Below are positions 1 through 12,644 of a DNA stretch of 64,000 nt, in pieces. Both the position numbers and the translations under genes were made by a program. This stretch comes from Clavelina lepadiformis. Taxonomy: Eukaryota; Chordata; Ascidiacea; Aplousobranchia; Clavelinidae. Location of the stretch: NCBI RefSeq assembly GCF_947623445.1, contig NC_135245.1:4843501-4907500 (forward strand). Direction: 5' to 3'. The notes under the pieces are model-generated. The model worked only from the letters and a program-made list of their open reading frames with translations, made no database searches and had not been told where the DNA came from. Position 1 is the stretch's first letter. Every line of letters starts with the position of its first letter.

Positions 1-241
1 TTTCAATGTTGTAAAGATGGAGTTACCGTAATATTTTTGGTTTTGGCGCCATGTAAGCATGTGTTGTAAGGCTTTGCTTTGTTAGATTATACCGGTAAGT
101 CAATCAGGTAAAAAGTGAGCTGACCGTTTGTAGCGTTTACAGAGTCAGGTGAAGCGGCTATTACAATTGCTAAGTAGACTAATTGTATTGAGTTTTTGTA
201 GTTGTGTGGTAATTTAATAGGCAAATTGCCTGCTGTATAAT

Positions 242-2255
242 ATGGAGATGCAACCATACTACTATGCTGATAACTTGGATGACATTTTTAAGGATATCCA
301 AGGAACAAAATGTCCTATGTGTGAGAATTTTCATGCTGAATCAAACCTGGTATTGAAAAACCACTTCAAATGTCGACACTATAGACATGCAATCTTTTAT
401 GAAATAGATGGACGACAAGGTTGTATATTATAATATCGAATAATTATTTAGTTTAATTATGGTGTTCAAATAAATATTTATTTGCACGTGAAGGTGTTTA
501 TATGAGAAGCTGGTTTGTTTTGAAGAAAACAGAATTGTGTAATCAATTTAATATTTTTGAACAGCGTGCATTCTTTCTTGTCGTAAGGCCTGTGATTTTG
601 TACGGAAAAGTGAAAACGAAAAGAAGCGTGGGCATTTTCACTGCCCTTTTTGTGAGCAAATATATGGAAGAAGTGCCTCTTTCCGAAATCATTTGTTAAA
701 AACTCAAGGTTTTCCTCAGTGGGCTTGTGATTCAGTTTTAATATGGCTATTTTCTGTGTATTACTGCTGTATCATTTTAGTCATTCACTTCTTGTACAGT
801 TTTTATGACATTACATTTTTTGCTATTTTTTCATGAGTTGTTCTACAAGTTGATGGAATGCTTTTATACGAAAACGTTTGTTAATGTCAAGAATGGCACT
901 TAGATAGCTTTCAAAGTCAACAATAACTTTCTACATGTTTAGGAAACTGTGGGAAGATGTCGTCAAAGGCATTTAGATCCAATGATGTAAGCCACAACAC
1001 CCTATTTGTGCAGGAGGTTCAAAAATATGAAGAACTTTACAACTCATCTAGTGAAGCTTATCTTGATAAGGATGCTCAAGAACTAGCTTGGTCGGCTATA
1101 GCTAGTGTTGTTAATGAGGATGGTAAGCAAAGTTCCAAAATTTAATATTTGTTTTTGCAAAATGATGGTTACTTTTACTTTTGAGTGTATGAAGTTTAAA
1201 TGGAAGTGACTGAAAACTTTAAGGCCTTTGCTAAATGGAGCTTTGTTGTTTTCAGTTGTCTATTGGATTGTGTGGCTTACCAATTTTAAGTGCTATAGTC
1301 AGGGTTGCCATCTGTCTCAACTCAAAAATAAGCACGACCAGGAAACGAAAGACGAATACCACCTTAAACAGTGCACAACAGGAGAAAGCAACCAATGTTT
1401 CTAAAAAAAAACGAGACACTATCTGCATGTTCTTTGGTATCTATTTGGTATTAAAGGTGTCAAAATGCCCAAAATACGAACCTCTGCCCTAACAATAAGA
1501 TGAAAATAAGGACATTTCTTAAAAAAATAAACAAAAATATTTTCCAAGACACGAACCTATAAAATAAAGAAAAATCTTAGAAATAAGGACGGCATGGCAA
1601 CCCTGGCTATAGTTAGTCTATATTTAGAATGTGTAAACACAACAACTGCAGAATTTTCTAAATTTTTTCAAATATTTTACCAGAGGAGCAATGTAAGGCC
1701 AGATGGAAGCGCTTAAAAGCCAGTTATTATCAATATCTGAAGTTTAAAAGTGACAAAAGCAGATACACACCAAGATATTATCTGGCGGATCACATGAAGT
1801 TCATTCTTCCATTTCTGAAGAAACCAAAAGTTATTTTCCAGCAGCCTACCATCGAAATTGTTACAGATGGAGATCCTGAAGATATCACACGTACACCAAG
1901 CCAAGAAGAAGACAATTCTGCTCATCCACCAGCAACAATAGTTACGGTCACATCCAGTCCGGACCACGTTGCTCCAGAGATCTGGAGGAAGGAACTGTAT
2001 GATTCCATGGAGGAAGAAGAAGCCTCGTTTGAAGAAACTCCTTACAAGAGGATGAGATACGATGACTTTGAAGAAGATCCTGACCTGTCTTTCCTCAAAA
2101 GCCTCCTCCCGGACATCAGAAAGATGAGCGATCGTCAAAAGAGTCGCTTCAAGCGCTACACTCTTGGAGTGATTGAAGACATTTTATATGGTTCAATGGC
2201 AAATGAGAGTATGCCCATTTCATCTTTGGGTGCTAATTTTATTGACAACGTTTAG
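242..2255 (+). CDS. C2H2-like finger / MADF / BESS-domain protein (4 exons)
   Basis: Spliced by eye: exons 242-419, 565-708, 943-1122 and 1684-2255. All junctions are phase 1 with GT/AG and give 357 residues. Residues 24-46 form a C2H2 finger (C24, C27, H41, H46). A second, imperfect finger has C86, C89 and H102, but the next possible ligand is C110. Residues about 128-210 match a MADF domain: the FVQEVQKYEELYN start, a WSAIA helix, then CKARWKRLKASYY and YLADHMKFILPFL. Residues about 301-336 (DLSFLKSLLPDIRKM onward) match the BESS motif. An acidic, Ser/Thr-rich linker separates them. MADF-BESS proteins are nuclear DNA-binding regulators, so a transcription factor role is inferred. Exons 3-4 are secure. 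Joining the finger exons rests on phase and open frame only; a shorter form starting at the in-frame ATG at 957 is the alternative. The third intron carries a MITE. Confidence 0.75.
1300..1605. mobile_element. hAT-type MITE in intron of the MADF gene
   Basis: A 306-bp element with terminal inverted repeats beginning CAGGGTTGCCAT. It is flanked by a perfect 8-bp direct repeat, GCTATAGT, at 1292-1299 and 1606-1613. The 8-bp duplication and CAGGG ends are typical of hAT elements. No transposase is encoded, so it is non-autonomous. It lies wholly inside the third intron of the surrounding gene. Confidence 0.87.
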
Positions 2256-2492
2256 GGTCCACAAGCATTGGAGTTAACCTTGACGTACAAGACAGGCAAG
2301 GTTTGAGATTTGATGTTTTTGGAGATAATCTCAGTGACAATTGACAGGTACTGCTGAGGCTGGCACTGCTTTTTACTCGTAAGAGCTGAAATTAGCTGTC
2401 TGTTATTGGTATTGAATAATGTTTTAACCACTTTAAATGGAAGGTTTTTTGTTAGAGTATTTTGTTTCCGTCAACACGTGTGGCCTGGTTTA

Positions 2493-2498
2493 AATAAA
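2493..2498 (+). terminator. AATAAA polyadenylation signal of the MADF gene
   Basis: Canonical AATAAA about 240 bases after the stop codon at 2253-2255, on the coding strand of the MADF-BESS gene. Confidence 0.6.
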
Positions 2499-4803
2499 GT
2501 TCTAACTCTATTTAACTTTTTTGCCGCGCTGTTGTGAGTTTTGCAGGGTAAAACCGCCGTAACAATCTCAAATAAAAACTTCAGTTCCCGTAGTTACAAA
2601 GCATCAAGATCGATTTTGTTAGAAAACGTTTGTATCCCTGCAAGTGTTTGCGACGTTTTCAGCCGACTTTCCCCATGTATGGAAAAAAAGCTTGAGGTAA
2701 CTACAGATTTTATCGCATTATTGGCAGGCAAGAATGAATTTTCCACGTTTACTCCTTAAAACAGGAAAAGTTTGGCAATCGCGTAAGACACAAAACTTAC
2801 CTCATGTCTGACATCTTGTGGTTGATCGCGCCAGATTTCTCTTTAACTGCGAAAAGCCCTGTAAAATATAAACCCCATGATTATTGATAGCAATGGTGTT
2901 TAATGTAATGACATAATATTAGGTTAGTGATGGGAAAAGAAATATTGCTTTAAAATTTAGGAACGAGGTATTGTTAGAAAAGTCGCTAACATCAACTTAC
3001 TGCTATAAATGAAAAACACGTTTATCTAATCTTTGACAGATAATTTCATTGACAAAATGTAAACTTCACAAGAACGTTTGCTGTACAGTAAGCTAACGCT
3101 AATTTGCTACGACTAGGGCAAAGTTAAACAATTATTTTATTTGTTTCTATTCTGTTCGTAATAAGAGGCTATGGGATAAGAATTTGTTTGTTTGTATGTT
3201 TTTAACTTCTACTTCCATCCCCGTCTGTGTTTCCAGCTCTCTACAATGCTATAATCTCTTCTGCGTTAAATTAAATCATGGTAGGTTGCATAACAAATCC
3301 CTAATCATCTAGTTAAAATACACCGCTCCTTGAGGCTATTCCAGCGGCTTAATCACACCGGGAGGTGACGCTATGTCATCAAAACGACTACTGCTGGCTG
3401 TGGCATGATGAAAGCAAATACAACAGTGACAATCTGCGGTGCACAAGATGTGAAAAAGCCGGCTTCAAATGATTCTTGGTGTTCATCTTGGCATAGCACT
3501 TCATTCACAGAACTGCCAAAAGGTAAAAGTTGTCATTAATGAAACAAACTGAGTAATCGTAACCATCATCATATAAAGTGAAGGTTGAAAGCGCAAGAGT
3601 TTTTAAATAGAAGTAGTCAACGAACGAATGTAAATTAAGCGAGAAAACTGAAATTTTTAATATGCTGACGGCTACCTCAAAATTTTTTAAGCTCATACAA
3701 GAATAGACCTACAAAACAGAAAATGACTTATACGATTTTTATTTTGTTCCTTTATTGCTTGTTATTGCAAACGACAAACTTTCGACGCAAAGTCACACTG
3801 ATATTAAGAATGCTGTGACCAAGTTTAGTACACACCACTTTAAAATATACAATACCATCAACTTTGAACACACTTTAGGTAATTTTCCTTGCTAGACTAA
3901 ATTCACATGAATGGAATGATAGATACCAAAGCCTTACTTGGGTTTCTCCATCTTATTTGCTCCAACAAACTTTTTTACTTACAAAGCTATTTAACTCGTA
4001 AAAAGATTAATTTTCATTGATTGATGTTCTTGATTGAATTTATTATTAATTATATATAAGTTAAAATTTCAGACCAAACAAACAACGATTAGTTCCTTAA
4101 GGTGATTAAAATTTCATAACTTATCCATCATTCACCACATACATTAGGTAATGATAAAAATATTCCGGTTCCATTTAAGACAAGGTAAATAAATTTTTAA
4201 GCTTTATTTAAATTTAATTTTAAACTTTTTTTTGCCTGCCAAGACCTATACTTGCACTCTTGCAGTGAACTGAAAAGATTTCTAGTGTGTTGTTAACCAA
4301 TTTATCTGTTGTTTGATTGCAATCCCAATAGATCGTGAGTAAGTATATTCCCTTTGATTATGATTTATTGGTATACTTACTATCTGCCAAACTGGAAAAA
4401 ATTTTATGAAACTTTTTGGCCAGGCGGAAAAAGCTTCCACTGGCCAATGTCTTAATTAAACGATGTCACTATTTTTACACAATGGCGCTATCTAGTCCAG
4501 GCTATAGGCTACCTACGCTACGCCTTAGTCATTATTACCGGTACTCTCCGGTAACAATTATATTTTAACCGTATAAAAACCTGTTTCGCCAAATGTGCGC
4601 GTACCAGTGGTTCTTGATGCCGCCCGACAAATGAGCTAAATTTTGACTGGAACAACACATCCATGATCAAGTGTCTGGTACAACACGTCACCTTGATCAA
4701 TTTCGACTTTCTGAGTCGTGGATAATAACAGCCTACGTTTCGATGAGGTGTTTCACTTCCCATTCGACTACGGCACATTAATCGCTACTTAGAAGATTTA
4801 GTC
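2499..4803. other. intergenic, no gene recognised
   Basis: AT-rich spacer. Short open frames at 2541-2759, 3505-3696 and 4518-4778 show no domain, signal peptide or splice pattern. A 10-bp inverted repeat (AGTAAGTATA and its complement, near 4337 and 4372) is too short to interpret. Confidence 0.5.
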
Positions 4804-4809
4804 TTTATT
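4804..4809 (-). terminator. polyadenylation signal of three-finger gene A
   Basis: AATAAA on the minus strand about 145 bases downstream of the stop codon of the three-finger gene at 4951-6059. Confidence 0.5.
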
Positions 4810-4950
4810 AAGTCTTTGGTAAATCAGTAATGCGGACATTTCTTGTATTTCTTTCGTTTAGCGATACGCACACGTGACACATAACCGATGTAAAATGTCT
4901 GCTGAACTCTTATAACTATGGCAAAACGTGGTGTTGCAAAATGACAACGC

Positions 4951-6059
4951 TTATTTTCCAGGTTGAACCGACTGCAGAACGTTTTCGGGGAAGGGTGGAA
5001 GCTCGCTTTGATTATTGCAGAGATCTCCGAAACAACATTCGAAGCAAACTCTCACCTACATTGAAAGGAAAGAAACACGTGTGAAGTAACGTTGGTAAAT
5101 TTTTCTTGGTCAAGGTTTAAAAGAAAAAAGACTTAGGCCTACTCGCTTTCTCCTTGCACTGTTGCTGAAACAGTTGATCCGATTTCCCGACTTGTTGCTG
5201 CCACAGGCCGCACTAGTTTGACATTTCCTCCTGACGGTAAAGATCTCAACTTCTCTGTCGAAAGATTCATACCATTCCATCTTTGTTTGGCATGTAGTGT
5301 GCTGCAAAAACCAATAATCAGACTCTTGGCAAACACGCAGAGATTAATTTTGTTAACTCCAACATATTGTTTACTTGGTGTGGAAAATTTTGAAAAAGCT
5401 TTAAAAGATATTGGTCATTTAATATAGCGCTGCAATTAAAACAAGTTTTATAAAGCGGTTTAACAAACGGTTCAAGCATACAACACTGATTCTGTGAGTT
5501 ATCTTTATACACATTTAAAAGCAAAACTGCTACATTATGTCATACGCCGTTGGTTCGCCCGAGGCAAACACATAATTATTTGTAATATGTAACTTGTTTT
5601 AACAACCGGCTTAGGTTAAAAAGGATTAGCTGCTTTTAAATTGAGGCTTAATTTGACCATAATAAGCAACTTACACCACGTTCACACTCTTGCTCTGTGA
5701 CATCATCTCTTGTGACCTCGCCGTTTTCGGTTCTCGTGACCCCAACTAAACAGGTCCGTTGACCTAAATAATGTAAAACAAGAAAAATAAATATGTATAA
5801 ACATACAGTATCAAACATATGTAATTAACCAATTACTTATTGCTTGTTATAGATTGACATTTCGGATCTTGGAACAAGCGTGATATTATCAACTCTTGAA
5901 AACTTTCCGAAACTAAGTGAACAACAAAAACTTTGCCGTGCCAAAATGTAACTTAATGATACTACTGTACATGGACAGTTGTTGTAATTCAACTTTACCT
6001 TGAGCATGGACTGCTCCAGTCAAAATAACAAGTACGCCGATAAGAAATTCCGCTTTCAT
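4951..6059 (-). CDS. secreted three-finger (Ly6/uPAR-like) protein A, 4 exons
   Basis: Exons read on the minus strand: 6059-5999, 5763-5675, 5301-5143 and 5055-4951, with phases 1, 0, 0. The 137-residue product starts with a signal peptide (MKAEFLIGVLVILTGAVHAQ). The mature chain has ten cysteines and ends its domain with VCFECCFGDLCNN, the CC-x(4)-CN close of the three-finger fold. The last two loops (CQTK ... RKC ... AAC ... NC) also fit Ly6/uPAR proteins. The first cysteines are widely spaced, C-x(22)-C, rather than the usual C-x2-C, so loop 1 is atypical. No GPI signal follows the domain; a 20-residue hydrophilic tail suggests a secreted protein. Exon structure and spacing match two other genes in this window. 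Ligand or receptor unknown. The third donor (GTAGGC) is non-consensus but is fixed by phase and alignment to the paralogues. Confidence 0.82.
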
Positions 6060-7715
6060 TCTTGCAGCCACTACACTGAAACTGCCCTATTTATCTGAAA
6101 ATAAGCTTCGTTTTGAAACATCGACGTCTTTTAAAAAATCGTAAATCAATAAGTATAAGAATATACTAAATATATCTGATACATATATTTAGATTTCTTA
6201 GATTTTGCGATTTTCTGTTTCAGTGCGTCTGGTTTTCTGTCTCGAAAAGAGGTTTCTTGAGAAACCTGTTCCCGTTTGACTTTACAGTGGACAACTCCTT
6301 TCATGACTTGTTGCCAAAGATATTATTCCGTGATTAATCGTGCCCATATATATAAAGATAGCGGTGGCGTTTTTTGTTTTCTGTTGGCAAAGGAGAACTC
6401 ACGACCTGGGCCGCCCACCAATTTAAGTTTCTTGTCCAGACGCCTTATAACGTAATATTAATATTCATAAATCGTTTCCCTTAAAAACTGGTTTTGCTTG
6501 TGCGCAGAAAGTCTCGTAAAGATGCTAGCGGGCTTTCATATATTAACTATATGTCCAAATCCTCTTTCGAAAAGGAGTAAATTTACGACAAAATTATAAT
6601 CTGAAAACGGCTGAGGTTATCTCTGATAAATTAAATCTCAATCTTTTCAACATAAATCTTTTCGATAAAAAAGTTCCAAAATATTATCTTGTATGCTACA
6701 TCGTATTGTTCAGTTCGTAAAATTTAAATTACTCGACTATCGGTCAAACCGCTTAGGGGTGTATTTCTTAAAGTATGTGCCTAAGAGACACACCCCAGGA
6801 GATATTGCTGTGGCAAAGTTGTTGAAAAAGTTGCCTTATCAACATTCTAGCGTGCTTCACGTACGCAACTATTTTTGCACAAACAGCTTGTCCAACTGGT
6901 AAGAGCAGAAAAGGGAAAGCTCATCCGAGAACTGATGTGTAGATGATTTATTTTGATCCTTTATCGCTGCCGCTTTTTACTGAACTTTTCTTTGTTGACA
7001 TGTAGTAGCATTTAACTAACGTTTGCCGTTTTTACTTTATAGTAGAGAACGCGTCTTCAAACAAGCGTTTTAAAACCAGTATCACTAAACTATTGATTTA
7101 TCTGAAAAGTATATCGGGAATATTGCGCACTTCCGTATACCTTTATGTTACTGATTTGAAAAAGCTTCTACAGGTATATCAAAACCACTGTATGTAATTC
7201 TTTCTGTATACTAAGCTGAAAAGAATTCTAAAAACGTCTTGGGTTTAATAAACACATGACCACAACCACGATCCTACACGTTTGAGTAATTAATCGTGCT
7301 TGCAAAAATTCCGCAGAAATTCCAAGATTTTCGCTCTGACTTTTATGTATATAGCCCAAACTCTAATAAGCGTATAAGTGCTGGGATCTGTTTGCGATGT
7401 ACAGTATATAGTTAAACTTATTTGCGTGTACATTGCGCAATGTTTTCAATCCATTTTAGTTTTATAATTTAAAAGCAACTTATAATCATATCATAAAACT
7501 TTATACCTAAAACAAAGTGCCAGCGCTTTTGCAAAACACTTTTTTTATCATGCAGAGCTGATAACGCCAAAAACATACAGTATCCAGTGCACACGCACGT
7601 CGACCAAAAACGTGCAAATCCAACGTGCGCGATGAAAAGCAAAACACAAGCTTTTGTTATTATGAATGAGTTTTAATACAAATAACTTGGCAATTTGTTA
7701 ATCATTCATTATTAT
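6060..7715. other. intergenic, no gene recognised
   Basis: Upstream of three-finger gene A. A TATATATAAAG run near 6347-6357 lies about 290 bases above the start codon and could be promoter DNA for either strand. An open frame at 6693-6902 has no recognisable feature. Otherwise I see nothing. Confidence 0.4.
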
Positions 7716-8618
7716 TAGGGCGATTATTTTTTGACTTGTCAAAAAAAGTCAAAAATTGTCAAAAAGGTTTACAAAGTCAAAATTGTTTACAAACTGCGTT
7801 GTCGGGGTGTCGTAGAGGTTGCACTGTCAGTGAACTTTTCATTTTGCATTTTACACCTTGTAGCCTACTTTATACTGTTGTAAATGGCCCATTGTCTACT
7901 TATTGTGAATCCTAAACCGTTAAGTCAAATAATTAGGTTGATATGGTGTGATGCTCAACACACCTCAAATTGTGTAAAATTTTTGGTAGGTCCTAAGTCA
8001 TTTTGCGGCAACTTTAGGTTAGGTGCAGCTATTGCTTCGGTTTTGCTTTAGATATTTCGTGTATCTTTAGTTTAGAAAAATGTATTAAACTGTTTTTGTT
8101 GTGTCTTAGCTGCAGCTTTTTGGCAGTGATTTGCAATTAGCTCATTTCTTATTTCAGAATATGCTAGGTCTGTGTTCAGATTTTTGCCCTTCTGTTTGAT
8201 TTTCGCACATGCTTTCGTTTTAGTTAGATTAGCCTACAGCCGTATTTGGCCCCAACGTTGCCCCTTTTTTGTATTCTATCCTATTTCTATGTATGTCTAC
8301 TTCCTTACCCTGTTTTTCAACTTAACTGTTTACTCAGCAGTTTTATTCGAGAATAACCAGGGTCTTGTTTTTTCTTAAAAAGCTGCTAAATTTTCATAAC
8401 TGTTTGTGATTTTTCGAAATGCCGAAAATATCAAATACGCTCGACAACAAAACTTGAATTTACCTGTACTTTTTGTACAATAAGACGTAATTTAACTACT
8501 TCAGTTCTTCATACGTCAAAAATTGTCAAAAAAAGTTTTTTAATATCAAATGTTGTCAAAAGTTTCAATTTTTAGGTCAAAAATTTTCGTTTTTTAGGTC
8601 AAAAAATGTTCGCCCTAA
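7716..8618. mobile_element. unclassified DNA element with TAGGGCGA termini
   Basis: About 903 bp bounded by inverted ends TAGGGCGA ... TCGCCCTA. Both ends continue into runs of TTTTTTGAC and GTCAAAAA motifs, which recur in inverted orientation at each end (7735-7775 and 8510-8606). The flanks carry a 5-bp direct repeat, ATTAT, at 7711-7715 and 8619-8623. No transposase-like frame is visible; an open frame at 8172-8378 is hydrophobic but resembles nothing known. The family cannot be named from a 5-bp AT-rich duplication. Confidence 0.65.
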
Positions 8619-8920
8619 TTATTCTTAATTAATTTATCATTTATTATTTTCGCTGCGATAAATGCCACAGTTTTAGGCTAGAGATAACGATGGCGCAAAA
8701 CGCAAGTTATAATTCTATTGCTTGCATCAAATTAATAATTTATTGGTGCTTTGTTTCATTAAACAGATTATTCAATAAGTCTTAAGTAACAGCTCTAACC
8801 CTGTTTCATATTCGAATCTAATGAGTTAAAAAAAACGCAATATTTGCGACGGTTAAAAACAAACTAAAGACTGTCAACTTTCTGTTGTAATTAAACTTTA
8901 AGACATTCATTGTGCTTTAA

Positions 8921-9429
8921 CCCTATCCTAACCAGGCTCGCGAGTTTACTATTTTAACTAGGTGTGGCCGATCCCGCACACACATTTTCAATCGTTAATT
9001 ACTAGAAAATTATACGTCGTAAACTGATCGGATTTTTACAGGTTAGTAGAAAAATCATCTGGCTTCCTGTATACATCATAATTGTAAAACTAAAGAAAGT
9101 GAATTTAGTGTAAATTAAGTATTTCTAAAAGTGACACATTTCTAGAACTTTTCTTGTTACGCCGCGCCCCCGCTGTGCGGAAAACCTAGTCGAGTTATTG
9201 GTGCGTAAATGAGTAATACGCTTCAATGCGGAGAGAGAGCAAAATTATGAAAATATTACAATATCTCAAAAATTACAAAATCCAACTTTATCAAACAAAC
9301 ATGGACAGATAGCTGAACATTTTTTAGGAAAAGTCACCAAATTTCAAGTTTCTACAGCAAACAATGGAACTGTACGCCACGTTTTGCTGTGACTGTGTGC
9401 GGGAGAAGCCAAGCCTAGTTAGAATAGGG
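8921..9429. mobile_element. piggyBac-like MITE (TTAA duplication)
   Basis: A 509-bp element with ends CCCTATCCTAACCAGGCT and, inverted, CCCTATTCTAACTAGGCT. It is flanked on both sides by TTAA (8917-8920 and 9430-9433). CCC-starting ends plus TTAA fit piggyBac, though other TTAA-targeting families are possible. A subterminal inverted CCCGCACAC motif strengthens the pairing of the ends. No coding capacity. Confidence 0.75.
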
Positions 9430-9433
9430 TTAA

Positions 9434-12400
9434 GCGAATGGATAAAAATGAAAGAATAGCTTCAGAATTGTTTAAGTCGACAAAATATGAGACAGCAGTA
9501 ATTAATGAAAACATGTTAATTAATTTGCGTTATCCAGTTGATTGAATTTCAGTGAAGCCAACTGCTTCTAGGAAAACATCAAGGGTTTCAGCTTGTCAAA
9601 AGAAAAATTACGATAAATAATGTTTTAGAGAGTAACGGCATCCTGAATGTTTCAGAATCATTACATAAACTGAAATGAACTTTAAAATATATTTACACAA
9701 TTTGAACAATCATGTGCATTGTGCAATGGTCATCAATTTTCTGTATACATATACCGTCCTCAAAAACAAATGCTCTTGAACGTTGGGTTTTTGACCAATC
9801 AAAAATCTTTGCTCGTTACATGTTACAAAACGCCAAAGAACGTTTTAAGCTGTACAAAGACATGGCTTTCAATCACGTTATGGATGCACGGTACAACAGT
9901 TACTTTAGGATGTATGACATTATAGCCTACTGTACAAAACAGATGAATTAAGTAATTAAACGCAATTCAATTTCAGACAGATCTTTATGCGTCGAAGGCA
10001 ATTAGTGCAGATAAATAAAGATCACAGAGTGATGCATGCAAATTATATTTACTACATGTAAATTATGATGAAAACCTGATGCAAACATTTTGGCTAAATT
10101 GAAAAATGCTGAAATTAAAAAAATAAAGACTATAGACTTTAAACATGTGGGCGTTACATCAGTATACTCGTACTGATTGCATTCGTTCTTACCGCTTTGA
10201 CGGCCTACTCACTGCAAAACTTATAGAAGGTATAGAATAAAATCGATAAAATACATGAAATACAAGTCACCAATGGACCTACAAGCTGGTCACAACAATG
10301 GATTTGCTAAAAATGCCAACATATACGACCGACACAACTTTTGCGGCCATGACCTCACTACCAGCCCGCATGTTTAGAATGTCGCCAAGCCATAATTTTG
10401 CTGAAAGTAGAGGCGACATGAGTGATTTTTTTATTGAGCCAATAGGAGAATGACGCGTAACATCTGATGCGACCAACCATAAGTTACAAAAGCAATAGCG
10501 AAGCTTTCATCGTAAATCAGCAATATAGTGTGTGAGAGAAATAAATGCATCAAACTCATATAAAATAGTAGAAACAAGAGTGCATAAAAAAATCAATGTA
10601 AAACAGAATGAAAAGCAAAATAAAAATGGAGTATATGATCAGAACACATACACACACACACACACACGCGCCAAAACAACAAATCAAATTATAATTGTTA
10701 CACAGTGGTATAATCGATAAAAATAGATTAAACCAGCTTGAAATTGTCTGTAATATAGCCGGGGGTTCTCGAACGTTGTCTGTGCCATCACCTCAGCATC
10801 TTGTTGTATGTCAGCACACAACAAGAGACTTCTGCAATATAATTAAATTACATTCGACCTCTTTAACCTTCATGCGTTTCTAATTATGCTTGCAAACACA
10901 ACTAGGTCGTTAAAAAAGAAACGCAATATACTGAATTGTGTTACCATAATTTATAAGACAAGAACAATAATAAGTTTTTTAACTTAAAATTCTGTTATAT
11001 TTATCTAACACATTTCATATAATTACCAAACCATAACATATCTACAGGACTTTGGCCTTTTGTTCATATTTGCATATATATCGCTGAAATAAATGAACGT
11101 ACATATACAGATGACAAGTATTATATAGCCATATCATCATCATTCATCGTTGGCGGTGTAGTTAATCGACAGACCAGAATGCACAAACAGCACAGTGTGC
11201 AGTGCACACAGTTCATGTGACCAAGCATAGGATTGTAGCGACCATTAGCGGCCTTAAAAAATATAAAAATTCAAGTCACATTTTTTAGCTGATTTCAAGT
11301 CTTTGTTGAACAACTTCAAAATGACTCGACTTGAGTCTTTTTTCAGGAAATAATTTGAATCAACTTGAGCAACGTATATATCATCTTGTCATAACCACAT
11401 TGAAACAAATTTGTTTTAACTTTTAACCATGCATATAAATTCAATTGTGAAACAGAACTATTTCCTTTGTTATGAAAATACTTCACTTTGCAATTAGATT
11501 AATGTTACTAAGTGATCTTTATAGATCTGTTTGGATAACTTTGACAATACATCGATGGCGGTTAACTAAATTTCGTCAGTTTACTAAGACTCTAAAATAA
11601 CTGATCGCATATGCAAGAAATGGCTTGATTTAATTTGCCGCAGTATCACGCATTGAACTTGTCTGGTGTCGCACTGCACATTATCACATACCAACCTAAG
11701 CGAGACTGTCATAAACGACGTCTTTGCGTACTCTGACATGTTTGCGTCACAAACCATTGGACAACCTTCATATTTTCATGAACGTCCAATTTTTTGGGTT
11801 TATATAACTTACATATAGATATAGAGCTACTCTTTCTCTTGTTCGTCTGGTTACAGAGCCACACCATCTGCTCAACTCGAAGCTTATTACCTTAGCAAAT
11901 AAACAAGCCCGTCAAAAAATCAGGAAACCCGTTTGTCCCGGCCGCACTATACAACTGTATTAGAGAAAGCCGAAAACTCAGGTTATAGTGCAGCTTGTTG
12001 GCAGTGTACCAAACATTTATCAATCTTATTGAAGTGTATGTCCACAACCAAAAATATACATTTAATTTCAATTTATATGTAGTAATCGTAGACTTTGAAA
12101 CTGGCTATTTCATCAATCAAAACCATTATGTCGTCGAAGATGGTGTATAGCACAAAGGTTATGTTTGTTTATTATTGGTAAATCTAATACGTAGGCTATT
12201 ACATTGTTCGTAAGCGTAACTAAGGTTACAAAAGAAAGTAGAAATAATTTTTTGCTTGAAATCGTGTCATAATCTTTATAAACGTTTTAGCTATACATGG
12301 CAAGTCAACTTTTTAAGATTAAGCATTAATGAAAGCAAATCCTGAATCTTTTAAAGTAATGTGTTCTAATTTTATCAAACTATAATTTAGTCACAAATAT

Positions 12401-12492
12401 TGGTTAAAACTTAGCAGTAAGTTCAAAAATGATAACTATCGTTGCTGTTATTGCCAAATAACAAAAGATTGTCCAAATATGTTTGGTTGTCC
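9434..12492. other. intergenic, no gene recognised
   Basis: AT-rich spacer. A 51-codon open frame at 10302-10454 (starting MDLLKMPTYTT) is the only mildly protein-like stretch and has no supporting context. A TATATAA motif near 11811 precedes no useful reading frame. The frame at 9712-9951 has no recognisable feature. Confidence 0.45.
10643..10668. repeat. (CA)n microsatellite
   Basis: An imperfect run of AC dinucleotides interrupted once by AT and ending in CGCGC. Confidence 0.9.
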
Positions 12493-12550
12493 AGATCAAT
12501 TGATTGGTGTGAAGATCCAGGTGGCAATTCCAGAGGAAAGGAGACGGCGG
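12493..12550 (-). pseudogene. relic C-terminal tail of the proline-rich family
   Basis: On the minus strand, downstream of the stop and close to the poly(A) signal of the 41-residue-repeat gene, about 29 bases align with the end of the second family member with roughly five differences. The frame here reads LELPPGSSHQ, compared with AEFVPGSSNQ at the end of that protein. This suggests that the array gene once shared the same C-terminal tail, now stranded in its 3' flank. Confidence 0.45.
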
Positions 12551-12561
12551 CGGAGAAATAT

Positions 12562-12567
12562 TTTATT
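12562..12567 (-). terminator. polyadenylation signal of the repeat-array gene
   Basis: AATAAA on the minus strand, about 80 bases beyond the stop codon at 12645-12647. Confidence 0.6.
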
Positions 12568-12644
12568 GAAATGTCTTCTCAAACAAGTTTACAAGCAACT
12601 GCCTTGGAGATTCCGACGCCATCTTGAAGCTTGAGCGGCCTTTC

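Noticed and set aside
10302..10454. 51-codon ORF starting MDLLKMP
   Set aside because: No homology recognised, no splice or signal evidence.
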